Shown one piece after another: positions 1 to 9,120 of a stretch of DNA of 64,000 nt; within the stretch, counting starts at the first letter, position 1, and the number at the start of each line of letters is the position of its first letter. Below the pieces are notes generated by a model. The model worked only from the letters and a program-made list of their open reading frames with translations, did not search any database and was not told where the DNA came from. Position numbers and translations under genes: made by a program. The stretch is from Bdellovibrio sp. (lineage in GTDB: Bacteria > Bdellovibrionota > Bdellovibrionia > Bdellovibrionales > Bdellovibrionaceae), in NCBI GenBank assembly GCA_014376435.1, contig JACMRL010000039.1:18162-82161 (forward strand), read 5' to 3'.

Positions 1-84
1 AAATTAAGCTTTGGTAGGTAGGCCGGAAAATCTTGGGGAGAATATATTTTATAGTCCATGACGCCATCGTAGTTTTGTTAATTC

Positions 85-105
85 TTTGCCTTGAGTCAAG
101 GCAAG
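85..105. repeat. 9-bp hairpin with 3-nt loop
   Basis: Bases 85-93 pair with 97-105 (eight Watson-Crick pairs and one G:T pair) around the loop AGT. There is no T-run, so it does not look like a standard terminator. It sits in the leader of the thioesterase gene that starts at 126 and could be an mRNA structure there. Two other short-loop hairpins occur in gaps of this window, at 5419-5463 and 27411-27433. Confidence 0.4.
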
Positions 106-125
106 CTAAGGCATACACTTGGTCC

Positions 126-548
126 ATGGCCGAAGTCTACAAATCTCAAGCGAACATCAAATTCCACCAAGCTGATCCTGCGGGCATTATGTTTTTTGCG
201 AATGTATTTACATTGGCACACGACGCTTACGAAGCCTTTATTCAAACCTGTGGCTTTACGTGGAAAGAATGGTTTTTAGATAACAAATATCTGATCCCGA
301 TTCGCCATACCGAAGCTGATTATTTACGCCCTTTTCTTGCCGGCGAAACCTACGAAATTCAGGTGCGCGTGATTGAATTTTCATCATCTTCTTTCAGGCT
401 TCAGTATGATTTTTTGCAAGGTGCGCATAAACACGCCGTAGTTCGGATGGTTCACACTTGCATTGATCCAAAAACTTTTCAAAAATCAAACTTACCCGAT
501 GTCGTAAAAACAAAACTTCAACCTTTTCATCACGAGACAACCACATGA
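126..548 (+). CDS. hotdog-fold acyl-CoA thioesterase (4HBT family), possible DHNA-CoA hydrolase MenI
   Basis: A 140-residue hotdog protein of normal length for the 4-hydroxybenzoyl-CoA thioesterase family. The family active-site region is clear near the N-terminus (FHQADPAGIMFFANV followed by AHDAYEAF), with the Asp of DPAG in the catalytic position. The frame is open further upstream, but conservation starts at this ATG, so I chose it. The stop overlaps the next gene's start in ATGA. Three menaquinone genes lie 0.8 kb away on the other strand, so hydrolysis of 1,4-dihydroxy-2-naphthoyl-CoA is an attractive role. That substrate is inferred from the neighbourhood and from resemblance to DHNA-CoA thioesterases, not shown by the sequence. 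Confidence 0.8.
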   Translation: MAEVYKSQANIKFHQADPAGIMFFANVFTLAHDAYEAFIQTCGFTWKEWFLDNKYLIPIRHTEADYLRPFLAGETYEIQVRVIEFSSSSFRLQYDFLQGAHKHAVVRMVHTCIDPKTFQKSNLPDVVKTKLQPFHHETTT

Positions 549-997
549 GTAATGAAGCTATCCCTGAAAAATTTTATCAAAATGGTTTACGCTTCGAATG
601 CCAAGGCTCGGGTAAATGCTGTACTTCACACGGTGAATACGGTTACGTTTTTCTAACTTTAGAAGACCGCCGGCGTTTTGCAAAACACATGAATATGCGC
701 GTCGGTGAATTTACAAAAAAATATTGCGAACAAACCGGAAAAGTTTGGCATTTAAAAGAAGATCCTAAACGCCTCGACTGTATGTTTTTAGAAAATAAAC
801 GCTGCTCGGTTTACGAAGGGCGCCCTTCCCAATGCCGCACTTGGCCTTTTTGGCCCGACGTGATGAACGCAAAATCTTGGAAGACAGACGTAGAAAGCTT
901 TTGCCCCGGAGTCGGCAAAGGTAAGCTATGGAAGGCCGACGAGATTGAAAAAATCATGAATGAAGAATTGGCTAGCGAAAAAAGAATGGGTACTTAG
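545..997 (+). CDS. YkgJ-family cysteine-cluster protein
   Basis: A 150-residue protein of the YkgJ/UPF0153 family, whose cysteines are thought to bind zinc or an Fe-S cluster. Visible ligands are C19 and the CC pair at 25-26 (FECQGSGKCC), a central KYC, then LDCMF, RCSVYEGRP and SQCRTWPFW, which is the family's typical C-terminal half. It is translationally coupled to the thioesterase by a 4-nt overlap. It is convergent with the ferredoxin-like gene and shares its last four bases with it. The biochemical role of this family is not established. Confidence 0.85.
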   Translation: MSNEAIPEKFYQNGLRFECQGSGKCCTSHGEYGYVFLTLEDRRRFAKHMNMRVGEFTKKYCEQTGKVWHLKEDPKRLDCMFLENKRCSVYEGRPSQCRTWPFWPDVMNAKSWKTDVESFCPGVGKGKLWKADEIEKIMNEELASEKRMGT

Positions 998-1296
998 ATT
1001 TTCTTTTTCAAAAACTTAGTAATGTCTTCGTAAGCTTCTTTATCATCTAATTTTGTCGTGTAAACTTCGGTTTCACCACGGCTGGGCATGAAGGCAAAAG
1101 TTTGCTCTTCCGGATAACAAATATTCAAACAACCCGAAGTTATCACGCGTACTTTTTTGTTCGCATCTTGCTCTTTTAAGTCTTTGCGAATTTGTTTTTT
1201 TACATTTTCAGCTAATTCGGGCTCGTTATATTTTGCTCCGCATTTTGTGCAGATAAAAAGTGAACCGACTTCCCAAGGTACTTGATATTTTTTCAT
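994..1296 (-). CDS. small (2Fe-2S) ferredoxin-like protein
   Basis: A 100-residue protein with four cysteines in the pattern of thioredoxin-like [2Fe-2S] ferredoxins: C16 and C19 (FICTKCG) and C56 and C60 (SGCLNICYPE). It probably carries electrons in the cytoplasm. Its ATG overlaps the menE stop as ATGA, so it is the last gene of the menA-menC-menE operon. A redox partner made together with quinone enzymes is plausible, but its partner cannot be named from sequence. A zinc-binding role is the alternative. Confidence 0.75.
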   Translation of the reverse strand: MKKYQVPWEVGSLFICTKCGAKYNEPELAENVKKQIRKDLKEQDANKKVRVITSGCLNICYPEEQTFAFMPSRGETEVYTTKLDDKEAYEDITKFLKKKI

Positions 1297-2402
1297 GATG
1301 ATTCCGCCTTTAGTTTCTTTAGAACAATTTCTTTTAGTTCTTGCGTTCTAATTTTGCCAAGATCTGATAAAGGAATTTTCTCAAGCCTGATTGTTTTTTT
1401 AATCTTCTCGTAAGGTCTAGAGCTTTGATTAAATTCCGCTAGCAACCGTTTTATTATCTCAGAATTTACAGAGTTTTCTACAGCTAAAATTAACTGATGC
1501 CCCGACCTTGGGTCTTCCATATCTAGCAAAGCGACTGCGCCATGCGAAATTTGGTGCTTAATCGAAAGGGCGGCTAGACGGTCTTTGAGTTCGGCTAACG
1601 AGACCCCTTCGCCCAGAATCTTAATATAGTCTGATGATCGGCCTAATAGATTTATCTGATCGCCGTTTACTGCAGCTTGGTCTTCCGTTTGATACCAACC
1701 GCCTTGAACCGGCTGAGTAATGAAAATTTGCGAATCTTTTTTTTGCAAATAACAAGTCAGTAAAGAATTACATTTGATTTTAAGTTGCTGGTTTTCAGTC
1801 TGTACTTCGACATTTGGTAAAGTATGCAGGATATTTTTTTCTTTTACCGCAATCATCGAAGCCGTTTCGCTCATTCCGTAAGTTTCGACTAGCGGCCAGC
1901 CCAAACTAACCGCTTTCCCTTTGATTTCCGCATTTAAAACTCCGGCCCCGACTAAAACCGTTTGTAAATTTTTTGGAGCATTTTGATTTTGATTAACAAA
2001 GTCATATAGCTGCGCAGGTACAATCGATAGAAATTTAATTTGTGAATCACTCCAGGTATTTTCAAATACTTGGCTACCCGCTAAATAAGCACGCGCGTAA
2101 GTACCAAGCCCTGCCACATGAAAACTTGGCAGCACTAAACCCCAATGATGCTCTGCACTTGCTCTAAAGTAATCATTAAAGCGTTTGGCCGAGTTTAAAA
2201 CGGCATCTCGGTGAAGCGCGATCAACTTCACACTTTCATTCATTTTTTTTGATGAACCCGAACTGGGAACTAGAAAATAATTCTTCACGCCAAATTGGTC
2301 GGCAAAGGCTTCGTGTAACTCTAAGAAAATATTTTTCTCTTCATCTGACAAGCGCGGATTGATTAATAACTGGTTGTAAGCGCCTTCGCTAAAATCAAAC
2401 AT
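1293..2402 (-). CDS. menE: o-succinylbenzoate--CoA ligase
   Basis: An acyl-adenylate-forming enzyme that activates o-succinylbenzoate with ATP and CoA in menaquinone synthesis. The ATP-binding loop is near the N-terminus (SSGSSKK, residues 47-53). The acid-pocket motif YGMSETASM, the hinge GRSSDYIKILGEGVS and a C-terminal catalytic lysine (LGKIRTQELK) follow. At 369 residues it is shorter than typical MenE (about 450-490) because most of the N-terminal lobe before the P-loop is missing, though the core motifs remain. It overlaps the end of menC by 8 nt. Confidence 0.85.
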   Translation of the reverse strand: MFDFSEGAYNQLLINPRLSDEEKNIFLELHEAFADQFGVKNYFLVPSSGSSKKMNESVKLIALHRDAVLNSAKRFNDYFRASAEHHWGLVLPSFHVAGLGTYARAYLAGSQVFENTWSDSQIKFLSIVPAQLYDFVNQNQNAPKNLQTVLVGAGVLNAEIKGKAVSLGWPLVETYGMSETASMIAVKEKNILHTLPNVEVQTENQQLKIKCNSLLTCYLQKKDSQIFITQPVQGGWYQTEDQAAVNGDQINLLGRSSDYIKILGEGVSLAELKDRLAALSIKHQISHGAVALLDMEDPRSGHQLILAVENSVNSEIIKRLLAEFNQSSRPYEKIKKTIRLEKIPLSDLGKIRTQELKEIVLKKLKAESS

Positions 2403-3294
2403 AATCTAACCAGTCTAGGTGGTTTAGCTCTTCGGCCATGCCGATACCCGTATCTTTTAAAGCTGCGACAGAGAAATTTAATTGATTTTCAGTTTTTACA
2501 AAGTATTTATGAAATGCAGTTTCTTCAAATAAGTCTAAAGTTAAAAACCCCGAAGGATTTAACGCAAAATTCTGGGCGATTCTTAATCCGTGCGCCAAAC
2601 CAACCGGATGGCTCATATCTGAAGTTAGGGTGTAATCGACTTTGACCGGAATTTCGGTACGCGTCGGTTTTACAATGCGGTAACTGTAGCTGTGGGGTGC
2701 CGGGCTTACAGTTTGAAAATCCCATGCCAGCGGAATCATTTGATTCCAACCTGACCATAATTCAATTTCGTAAGCTACTGGGTCTTCGATGTATTCAATG
2801 CGATCGACCGCTAGAAATATTTTACCTAAAAAACTTTCGAAAGATTCTGAATCTAAACTATTATTAAAATCGATGCGAAGTTTCGCCGTTACCGGTAAAG
2901 CATGAATAAAGCGCGCTAAGCTTTGAATATCAGCATCACCCTTAATTTTCAATGTTTGCCCGATGAATTGCGGATTTTTTGTGTCCGTATTTTTATAATC
3001 GGTAATTAAAATATTATTAGTGACGGTTTGGTCTTTAAGTAAAGATCGATTTTCTTTGCGGGCCGCTAAATCCTCTTTTGCTAAATTTAGCGCGCGTTGG
3101 AACAAAGCTCCCTTGGTTTTTAACTCTTCTTGCCAAGTTAAATCCCCTAATTCCGGCCAAGTCGCTAAATCAGCCACTCCCCAGAATTCTTGGTCGATGA
3201 CTTTTAGCAGAACACCTTCGCGCGTCGACGAAGAATCTTTCGCATTCACTTTATTTTTTTTAACTAAAGAATAAACTGAATATTGAATTTTCAT
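2395..3294 (-). CDS. menC: o-succinylbenzoate synthase
   Basis: An enolase-superfamily dehydratase making o-succinylbenzoate from SHCHC. All expected barrel residues can be placed: KxK at K116/K118 (LKIKG), metal ligands D142 (LRIDFN), E170 (YIEDP) and D192 (AWDF), and the second acid/base lysine K209 (VKPT). The length of 299 residues is normal for the family. It starts one base after the menA stop and overlaps menE, which supports a single operon. The overall sequence is divergent, so the call rests on the residue pattern plus the neighbours. Confidence 0.88.
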   Translation of the reverse strand: MKIQYSVYSLVKKNKVNAKDSSSTREGVLLKVIDQEFWGVADLATWPELGDLTWQEELKTKGALFQRALNLAKEDLAARKENRSLLKDQTVTNNILITDYKNTDTKNPQFIGQTLKIKGDADIQSLARFIHALPVTAKLRIDFNNSLDSESFESFLGKIFLAVDRIEYIEDPVAYEIELWSGWNQMIPLAWDFQTVSPAPHSYSYRIVKPTRTEIPVKVDYTLTSDMSHPVGLAHGLRIAQNFALNPSGFLTLDLFEETAFHKYFVKTENQLNFSVAALKDTGIGMAEELNHLDWLDYV

Positions 3295-4173
3295 TTAAAT
3301 ATGAAACCCAATCGCTAATAAAATACTAAAAAGTAAACTATAAGCTGAAGACATTGCTAAATAGCGATTGTAAGCCGCACTAGGCTCGGTACGGAAAACT
3401 TTTTTACCGATTGATAATCCTAGTGGAAACGCAAACATCGGTATGATGTACACCCACCAGCGCTCTAAATACAACCAGTAGTAACCGGCAAAGAACGGAG
3501 CTAATAATAAAAAGCCAATCCAAATGCGTCCGCCCGTTAAACCCAAACGAACTGCCAAAGTTTTTTTATTTACTAAACGATCCGTATTGATATCGCGCAA
3601 ATTATTAATCGCAATCAGCACCGTACTTAAAAAACCAATTTGTAAACCCACGATAAAGGCCGCAAAGGTATATGTTCCCGTCAGTAAAAAGAAAAGCCCA
3701 CCTACCGCAACCAATCCAAAAAAGATAATCACGAATAAATCACCTAAGCTATGATATGCCAAAGGCGCCGGGCCCGCAGTATACGCATAACCCATCGCAA
3801 TCGAAATAAATCCGATCACGAAAATCGGTACCCCGCCCAATAAAACTAATGGAATTCCAAAAACCGCCGCCAAAATAAAAAATAACGAAGCAAAAGTCAT
3901 CACCTGCTTAAAAGTAAAATGCCCCTGCTGAGTCACGCGCAGCGGCCCGACGCGAGTTTCAGTATCTGCGCCCTTTTTAAAATCCATCGCATCGTTTACA
4001 AAATTAGTTCCGATTTGAATGCAAAAGCTAGCTAACAATGCACAGGTTACAACCCACCATAAAATGGGATAGCCCATGCCGTGTGCTAAGCCAGTCGCGG
4101 CGATAACTGGCACCAAAGATGCGGATAAAGTTTTGGGACGCGCTGCTGAAAACCATGCATTTGTCTTTGTCAT
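3295..4173 (-). CDS. menA: 1,4-dihydroxy-2-naphthoate polyprenyltransferase
   Basis: A UbiA-family membrane enzyme that attaches the polyprenyl chain to DHNA, giving demethylmenaquinone. The first Asp-rich prenyl-diphosphate motif is N60-D61-x-x-D64 ... D70 (NDAMDFKKGAD), and a second is seen in the NNLRDINTD loop. About eight or nine hydrophobic helices fill the 292 residues. It is the first gene of the menA-menC-menE-ferredoxin operon. Its start lies 56 nt from the divergent rmuC start. menF, menD, menB and menG are not in this window. Confidence 0.92.
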   Translation of the reverse strand: MTKTNAWFSAARPKTLSASLVPVIAATGLAHGMGYPILWWVVTCALLASFCIQIGTNFVNDAMDFKKGADTETRVGPLRVTQQGHFTFKQVMTFASLFFILAAVFGIPLVLLGGVPIFVIGFISIAMGYAYTAGPAPLAYHSLGDLFVIIFFGLVAVGGLFFLLTGTYTFAAFIVGLQIGFLSTVLIAINNLRDINTDRLVNKKTLAVRLGLTGGRIWIGFLLLAPFFAGYYWLYLERWWVYIIPMFAFPLGLSIGKKVFRTEPSAAYNRYLAMSSAYSLLFSILLAIGFHI

Positions 4174-4229
4174 GAGGACATTCTAGCAAAATTTTGTTAG
4201 CCTGAGTATGTCTTTTCTAAGGAGCATAT

Positions 4230-5390
4230 ATGTTAATCGTCGCAGCTGTTTTAGGATTTTTAGCCGGGGGCTTACTTGTTGGCTTTCTGGTCTATTCACG
4301 CTTAAGAATCGAAACCAATACCTGGAAAACAAAATACGAACTAACTGAAGCTTCTTCCGAACAACAAAAATCACAAACCGGCGACATGCAAAAGCAGCTA
4401 ACTATGCAATTCGAAAACTTAGCGCAAAAGATCTTCGACGAAAAATCAACCAAGATGACGGATCAAAACTTCCGTCAATTAACGGGAATCTTAGAGCCAT
4501 TAAAAGAACGCATTAAAGACTTCGAGAAGAAAGTAGAAGACACCTACTCAAACGAAAGATCTGAACGCAGCCATTTAAAAGGAGAGATCTCAAAATTAAT
4601 CGAACTAAATCAAACCATGTCAAAAGAAGCATCTAACTTAGCCTTAGCCCTTAAAGGCGAAAATAAAACCCAAGGTAACTGGGGTGAGATGATTCTAGAA
4701 AATATTTTAGAACGCTCTGGCTTACGTAAAGGCGAAGAATTTTTCACCCAAGAAACTTTGAGAGGCATGGGCGGAGAAATGTTACGCCCCGACGTCATTG
4801 TTAAACTTCCGGACGGAAAACATCTGATCGTAGATTCTAAAATGACTTTAACGGCTTACGAAGCTTCGGTGAATGCTCCAGAAGGCGAACGCGAAAAATT
4901 CGCAATGGCCCACGTTGAATCTTTAAAACGTCACGTAAATGATCTTTCGAGTAAAAAATATCATTTAGCCGAGAAAATTATTTCTCCAGACTTCGTGATG
5001 TTATTTATGCCTTTAGAACCTGCGTTTGCATTAGCCTTTCGCTTGAAACCAGAATTATTTGAACAAGCTTGGGATAAAAATATCGCGATCGTTAGCCCCA
5101 CCACGCTACTTTCAACTTTAAGAACCGTTTCTTCTTTGTGGAAACAAGAACGCCAACAGCAAAATGCTTTAGATATCGCGAAACGCGGCGGCGAACTTTA
5201 CGATAAATTTGCGGGAATTATAAAAGACTTAGAAGATCTAGGCAAAAAAATGACTTCAGCGCAAACGGCGCACTCAGATATCATGGGTAAGATGTCACAA
5301 GGTCGCGGAAACTTAATTTCACAAGTGGAAAAATTAAAAGAACTGGGTGCTAAAGCAGAAAAGTCGCTACCAGCCGCTTTAATCGATTAA
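4230..5390 (+). CDS. rmuC: RmuC-family DNA recombination protein
   Basis: A 386-residue RmuC homologue. It begins with one membrane helix (about residues 3-22), then a charged coiled coil (about 40-140), then the RmuC nuclease-like domain, recognisable by GNWGEMILENILERSGL, RPDVIVKLPDGKHLIVDSK and ISPDFVMLFMPLEPAF. The family limits inversions at short inverted repeats in E. coli, and a PD-(D/E)XK-like nuclease fold has been proposed. The SD AAGGAG lies 8 nt before the ATG. It stands alone, divergent from menA and convergent with the ABC exporter. Confidence 0.9.
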   Translation: MLIVAAVLGFLAGGLLVGFLVYSRLRIETNTWKTKYELTEASSEQQKSQTGDMQKQLTMQFENLAQKIFDEKSTKMTDQNFRQLTGILEPLKERIKDFEKKVEDTYSNERSERSHLKGEISKLIELNQTMSKEASNLALALKGENKTQGNWGEMILENILERSGLRKGEEFFTQETLRGMGGEMLRPDVIVKLPDGKHLIVDSKMTLTAYEASVNAPEGEREKFAMAHVESLKRHVNDLSSKKYHLAEKIISPDFVMLFMPLEPAFALAFRLKPELFEQAWDKNIAIVSPTTLLSTLRTVSSLWKQERQQQNALDIAKRGGELYDKFAGIIKDLEDLGKKMTSAQTAHSDIMGKMSQGRGNLISQVEKLKELGAKAEKSLPAALID

Positions 5391-5418
5391 TTTAAGAATC
5401 ACTTGAAAGCCTCTTCAC

Positions 5419-5463
5419 CCCGATGTTTACCGTTGGTACAGCGTGCCAACAGTAAACATCGGG
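5419..5463. terminator. long hairpin between convergent rmuC and ABC exporter genes
   Basis: Bases 5419-5439 pair with 5443-5463: about 21 pairs with one C/A mismatch and one G:T pair around the 3-nt loop AGC. It fills most of the gap between two converging genes, so a two-way terminator or mRNA 3'-end stabiliser is the natural reading. Neither side has a proper T-run, so factor-independent termination is uncertain. Confidence 0.55.
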
Positions 5464-5502
5464 AACAAAAGAGATTCACTACAATATTATTTTCATAAAA
5501 TT

Positions 5503-8500
5503 CTAAACGACTTGGCCGTTACGAAGTTCGATCATCATATCGTAGTTATCTAATGTTGATAAACGATGCGCGATTGTTACTAAAGTCATTCCGTCTAATG
5601 AATCACGCATCACTTTTTGTACGATCGCATCTGTTTCCACATCTACGCTGGCGGTAGCTTCGTCTAAGAAAATAATTTTTACTTTCATTAATAAAGCGCG
5701 CGCTAAGCAAATCAGCTGACGCTGTCCTTGTGATAAGTTCGCGCCGTTTTCGGCAACTTTGAATTGAAGTTGATTTGGAAGCCCACGCACAAAAGCTTCT
5801 AGTGAAACTTTTTTCAGTACAGCCCAAATCACTTCGTCACTGGCTTCATTGTAGCGATCAATATTACCGCGCAAACTTCCCATGAATAGCGCCGGATCTT
5901 GCGGGATCACCGCTAAATTTTTTCTTAATCGCTCAAGCGGAACTTGATGAACTGAAACTCCGTCTAATAAAATTTGTCCTTTTTCGATATCTACAAAGCG
6001 GTATACACTTTGGAAAATAGTCGATTTACCTGAACCTGTGCGCCCAACTAAACCCGAACGCGCGCCCGAAGGAATTTTAAAACTTACGTTTTTTAAAACC
6101 TGCGGTAAGTGCGGAGCATATCTTAAAGAAACGCCGCTGAATTCAAGTTCGCCTGATTGCGGCCATGAATCTGAAATCAAGGCTAACTGACCAGTTACAT
6201 TTTTCTCGGCTTCAATATTTGCGTAAAAATGTAAACGTTCGACCGAAGTCATACGTGATTCTAAGTCAGAAAAAATACGTACTCCCCAATTTAAGTGGCG
6301 CCAGAAATCAATCGCGTAAACCGTAACTAAACCCGCTGTGCCCGCCCCGATCCAACCATGATAACTAGAAAATACGATCATTAAGCCCGTCACAGTCGAT
6401 ATACCCGCCCCGATCATCGGCAAGCGCGCCGAGAACCAACGATTAATTACGTAATGCGTGTGAAAAATTTCGGTCGAGTATTTAATCTTTGCGTAGAATT
6501 GATTCATCGCCCAGGGCGTTTGATTGAACGCACGAATCACGTGAAGGCCTTGCAGGGTTTCTTTAAAATGCGCGTAACGTGGTGATCGTGCTAGTGAATC
6601 AAGGCGTTTAATTTCGCGTGCGACCCGGCGGTAATCATTTTGTATTCGGTAATACATCCACAAAATCGGAATCATAAAAAAGATCACCAGTGGTAAAACT
6701 AAAATAATTAATAAGAATGACATCATCACGTGAAAGAATGAGTGAATCGTGCTGACAAAACTCCACTGTAGATGAATATCGACCGATTCCATATCGCGTG
6801 AGAATCTTTGTAAAACGCGACCTACGGGCGTACTATCGAAAAAGCGAATCGGGGCGGCTAAGACCGCACGAAGCATTTGATCATGAAAAGTTTTTCCCGC
6901 TTCGATTCCGCGATTGGTCCAGATCAAACTATTCAAGTAACTAACAATCATCGTAAGTAATCCTAAAGCTCCGTAAACCCAAATAATTTGTACCGGAGTT
7001 AATGAAATCATCTTGTTAGATTGCGATAACCAAAGTTTTTGCATGAGCGGAGTCGCTACGGCCGCAATCGCTGCGGCGAAAAGTAAAATCAAAATCCACC
7101 GTCGCTGCGGTTTAGGTCCACCCAGCGCATTCACGTAATCTAAGTAAACAGTTTTCTCAACCGCGCCAACCGCGCGATCTTCGTCTTCCGTAATACGTGT
7201 GGTGTCACCACTTTCACTAGCTACGGCCAGTGACTGCGACATTTGATGAGTCGAATTTAATTCTTTTACAATATTTTCATGATGAGTTTTTAAAAACTTC
7301 TGAAAACTTGTCGAACTTTGTAACAATTCTTTATACGTGCCTAAGAAGTGCTGGCCATTCTCTAAAAATAAAATTTGATCGAAGCTTTCTAACGATGCGA
7401 GTCGATGGGTCACTACGACACGCGTTTTATCTTTCCAAGCGCCGAAGATTAATTCATCGCAAAGCCATTTTTCAGTATTGGGATCAACCGCCGATAAAGG
7501 ATCATCTAATAGAAATAAATCTGCATCTGATAAAATAGCGCGAGCTAAACTAACCCGCTGCTTTTGGCCTCCAGAAAGGTTTACACCCTTCTCGCCAATT
7601 TCAGTATCTAAGCCCGCGGGCCAAGAAACTAAATCGTACTTTAAAGCTGACAAGCGTAAGGCCTCTTGAATTTGTGCTTCAGTGACATGTTGTTTACCAA
7701 AGATGATATTTTCTTTTAAAGTCGAATTAATAATATACGCATCCTGCGGAACATAGGCTTTTGCTTTTAAAGCCGTCGAAAATAAAACACTGCCTTCAGT
7801 GGGCTTTAACTCAGATAACAACAAATGCAGTAAAGTTGATTTTCCGCTGCCAACTGGGCCGACAATTGCTAATGATTTACCGGGTTTAATTTCTAAGTTT
7901 AATTTTTGAATCAACGGCTGTTCAGGCGAAAAAGCAAATGAAAGCTGTTCTAGCTTTAAAAAATCAACTTGATTAATCTTTGCTTCGAAACTAACGACGG
8001 TATCTGATTGCAAAAACTTTGTGATACGGTCGGTACTGACTAAAATATTGATAAAGCGGCTGATAAATTTAGATAAACCACCAAAGTGATCCTCCATAAT
8101 CGCAAAAATAGAAATACACGTAAAAATTAAAGCTAAATCGACGGTTTTACCGCGTAGAACATGCGTTAATAATGCCGAGAATAAGACCACCGAAGAAATC
8201 GATGTATAGATTAGTCCCCAGAAAATCTCCGCGCGAGCTAATTGATAGCGCGAGTGAATTTCTTGCTTACGCACTTCAGCCACTTCGGCTAAAACACTTT
8301 TCTCCCACACAAAATATTTAACCACGCGAATGGCATTCAACACCTGAGTCATCAACGTCATACGTTGATCACGGTAAGCCATCATTTTATCTTCCAGATG
8401 CATAAAGCTTTTCGACAAGTGATGCGTCATCGGAATAAGTAAGCCCATCACAACCAATGCCACCGCGGCTGACCAACCCAAGTAAATAAATAACGTGATT

Positions 8501-9102
8501 GTACAACCCACTAATAAAACAACCGCGTTCGATAAATCGATGACGGTAATACTTGAGTCCGCAATCGCATCCGAATCAGAACTCATGTAATTGACGATGT
8601 CGCCCACTTGATATTTATTTTTTGCGCTGTTCGAAAGTTTCAGCGCATGAGAAAATATTTTTTTATTCACCAAGTTGGTCGCGATTTGGTTGAACTGTAA
8701 AGTTTGATAGAAATAATGTTGGATCGTTAAACCATTACCTACTCCGCATAAACCAAAACTAACGGCAATAATACATAGTTCATACAAATCTTGCGTGCTG
8801 AAAATACCTTTTTGTAAACGCGTGATAAATGCATGTAATAAAAATGGAGTCGCAAAAGAAAATAGACTGGCCACAATCTGGAAAGTAATCGCGCGACGAG
8901 TATTTTTTTTAGAAACTTTTAGTAGTGAAAGTAAAAAAAAATTTCGTCCGGTCCAATCAACGGCGGACTCATCCCACGGAATTGTTTCGGGCTCTAGATC
9001 ACGAGGCAGCTGTAAGCGGTCGCTGGCTTGTAAAACGCGGGTACGCCCAAGTGCGATCAGCCCTTGAGCTTTTGAGAAAAATACTTTTTGCAGCAATGAC
9101 AT
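5503..9102 (-). CDS. full-length ABCC/MRP-like ABC exporter (TMD-NBD-TMD-NBD)
   Basis: A single 1199-residue chain carrying two complete ABC exporter halves. NBD1 has Walker A GPVGSGKST (about residue 412), signature LSGGQKQR (about 509) and Walker B LFLLDDPLSAVD. NBD2 has GRTGSGKST (about 1017), LSQGQRQL (about 1122) and IIFLDEATASVD. Each is preceded by a six-helix membrane domain. The DDPLSAVD/LDEATASVD pairing and the fused layout are typical of eukaryotic MRP (ABCC) pumps. In NBD1 the residue after Walker B is Asp, as in degenerate ABCC sites, whereas NBD2 keeps the catalytic Glu. It probably exports amphipathic or conjugated compounds; the substrate is unknown. Most bacterial relatives are separate half-transporters. 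Confidence 0.9.
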   Translation of the reverse strand: MSLLQKVFFSKAQGLIALGRTRVLQASDRLQLPRDLEPETIPWDESAVDWTGRNFFLLSLLKVSKKNTRRAITFQIVASLFSFATPFLLHAFITRLQKGIFSTQDLYELCIIAVSFGLCGVGNGLTIQHYFYQTLQFNQIATNLVNKKIFSHALKLSNSAKNKYQVGDIVNYMSSDSDAIADSSITVIDLSNAVVLLVGCTITLFIYLGWSAAVALVVMGLLIPMTHHLSKSFMHLEDKMMAYRDQRMTLMTQVLNAIRVVKYFVWEKSVLAEVAEVRKQEIHSRYQLARAEIFWGLIYTSISSVVLFSALLTHVLRGKTVDLALIFTCISIFAIMEDHFGGLSKFISRFINILVSTDRITKFLQSDTVVSFEAKINQVDFLKLEQLSFAFSPEQPLIQKLNLEIKPGKSLAIVGPVGSGKSTLLHLLLSELKPTEGSVLFSTALKAKAYVPQDAYIINSTLKENIIFGKQHVTEAQIQEALRLSALKYDLVSWPAGLDTEIGEKGVNLSGGQKQRVSLARAILSDADLFLLDDPLSAVDPNTEKWLCDELIFGAWKDKTRVVVTHRLASLESFDQILFLENGQHFLGTYKELLQSSTSFQKFLKTHHENIVKELNSTHQMSQSLAVASESGDTTRITEDEDRAVGAVEKTVYLDYVNALGGPKPQRRWILILLFAAAIAAVATPLMQKLWLSQSNKMISLTPVQIIWVYGALGLLTMIVSYLNSLIWTNRGIEAGKTFHDQMLRAVLAAPIRFFDSTPVGRVLQRFSRDMESVDIHLQWSFVSTIHSFFHVMMSFLLIILVLPLVIFFMIPILWMYYRIQNDYRRVAREIKRLDSLARSPRYAHFKETLQGLHVIRAFNQTPWAMNQFYAKIKYSTEIFHTHYVINRWFSARLPMIGAGISTVTGLMIVFSSYHGWIGAGTAGLVTVYAIDFWRHLNWGVRIFSDLESRMTSVERLHFYANIEAEKNVTGQLALISDSWPQSGELEFSGVSLRYAPHLPQVLKNVSFKIPSGARSGLVGRTGSGKSTIFQSVYRFVDIEKGQILLDGVSVHQVPLERLRKNLAVIPQDPALFMGSLRGNIDRYNEASDEVIWAVLKKVSLEAFVRGLPNQLQFKVAENGANLSQGQRQLICLARALLMKVKIIFLDEATASVDVETDAIVQKVMRDSLDGMTLVTIAHRLSTLDNYDMMIELRNGQVV

Positions 9103-9120
9103 TAAGGCAGGATCAAATAA

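Noticed and set aside
5419..5463. Possible mobile or REP-type element
   Set aside because: The stem sequence does not recur in the other hairpins of the window, so there is no evidence for a dispersed family; a terminator or mRNA-end role is simpler.
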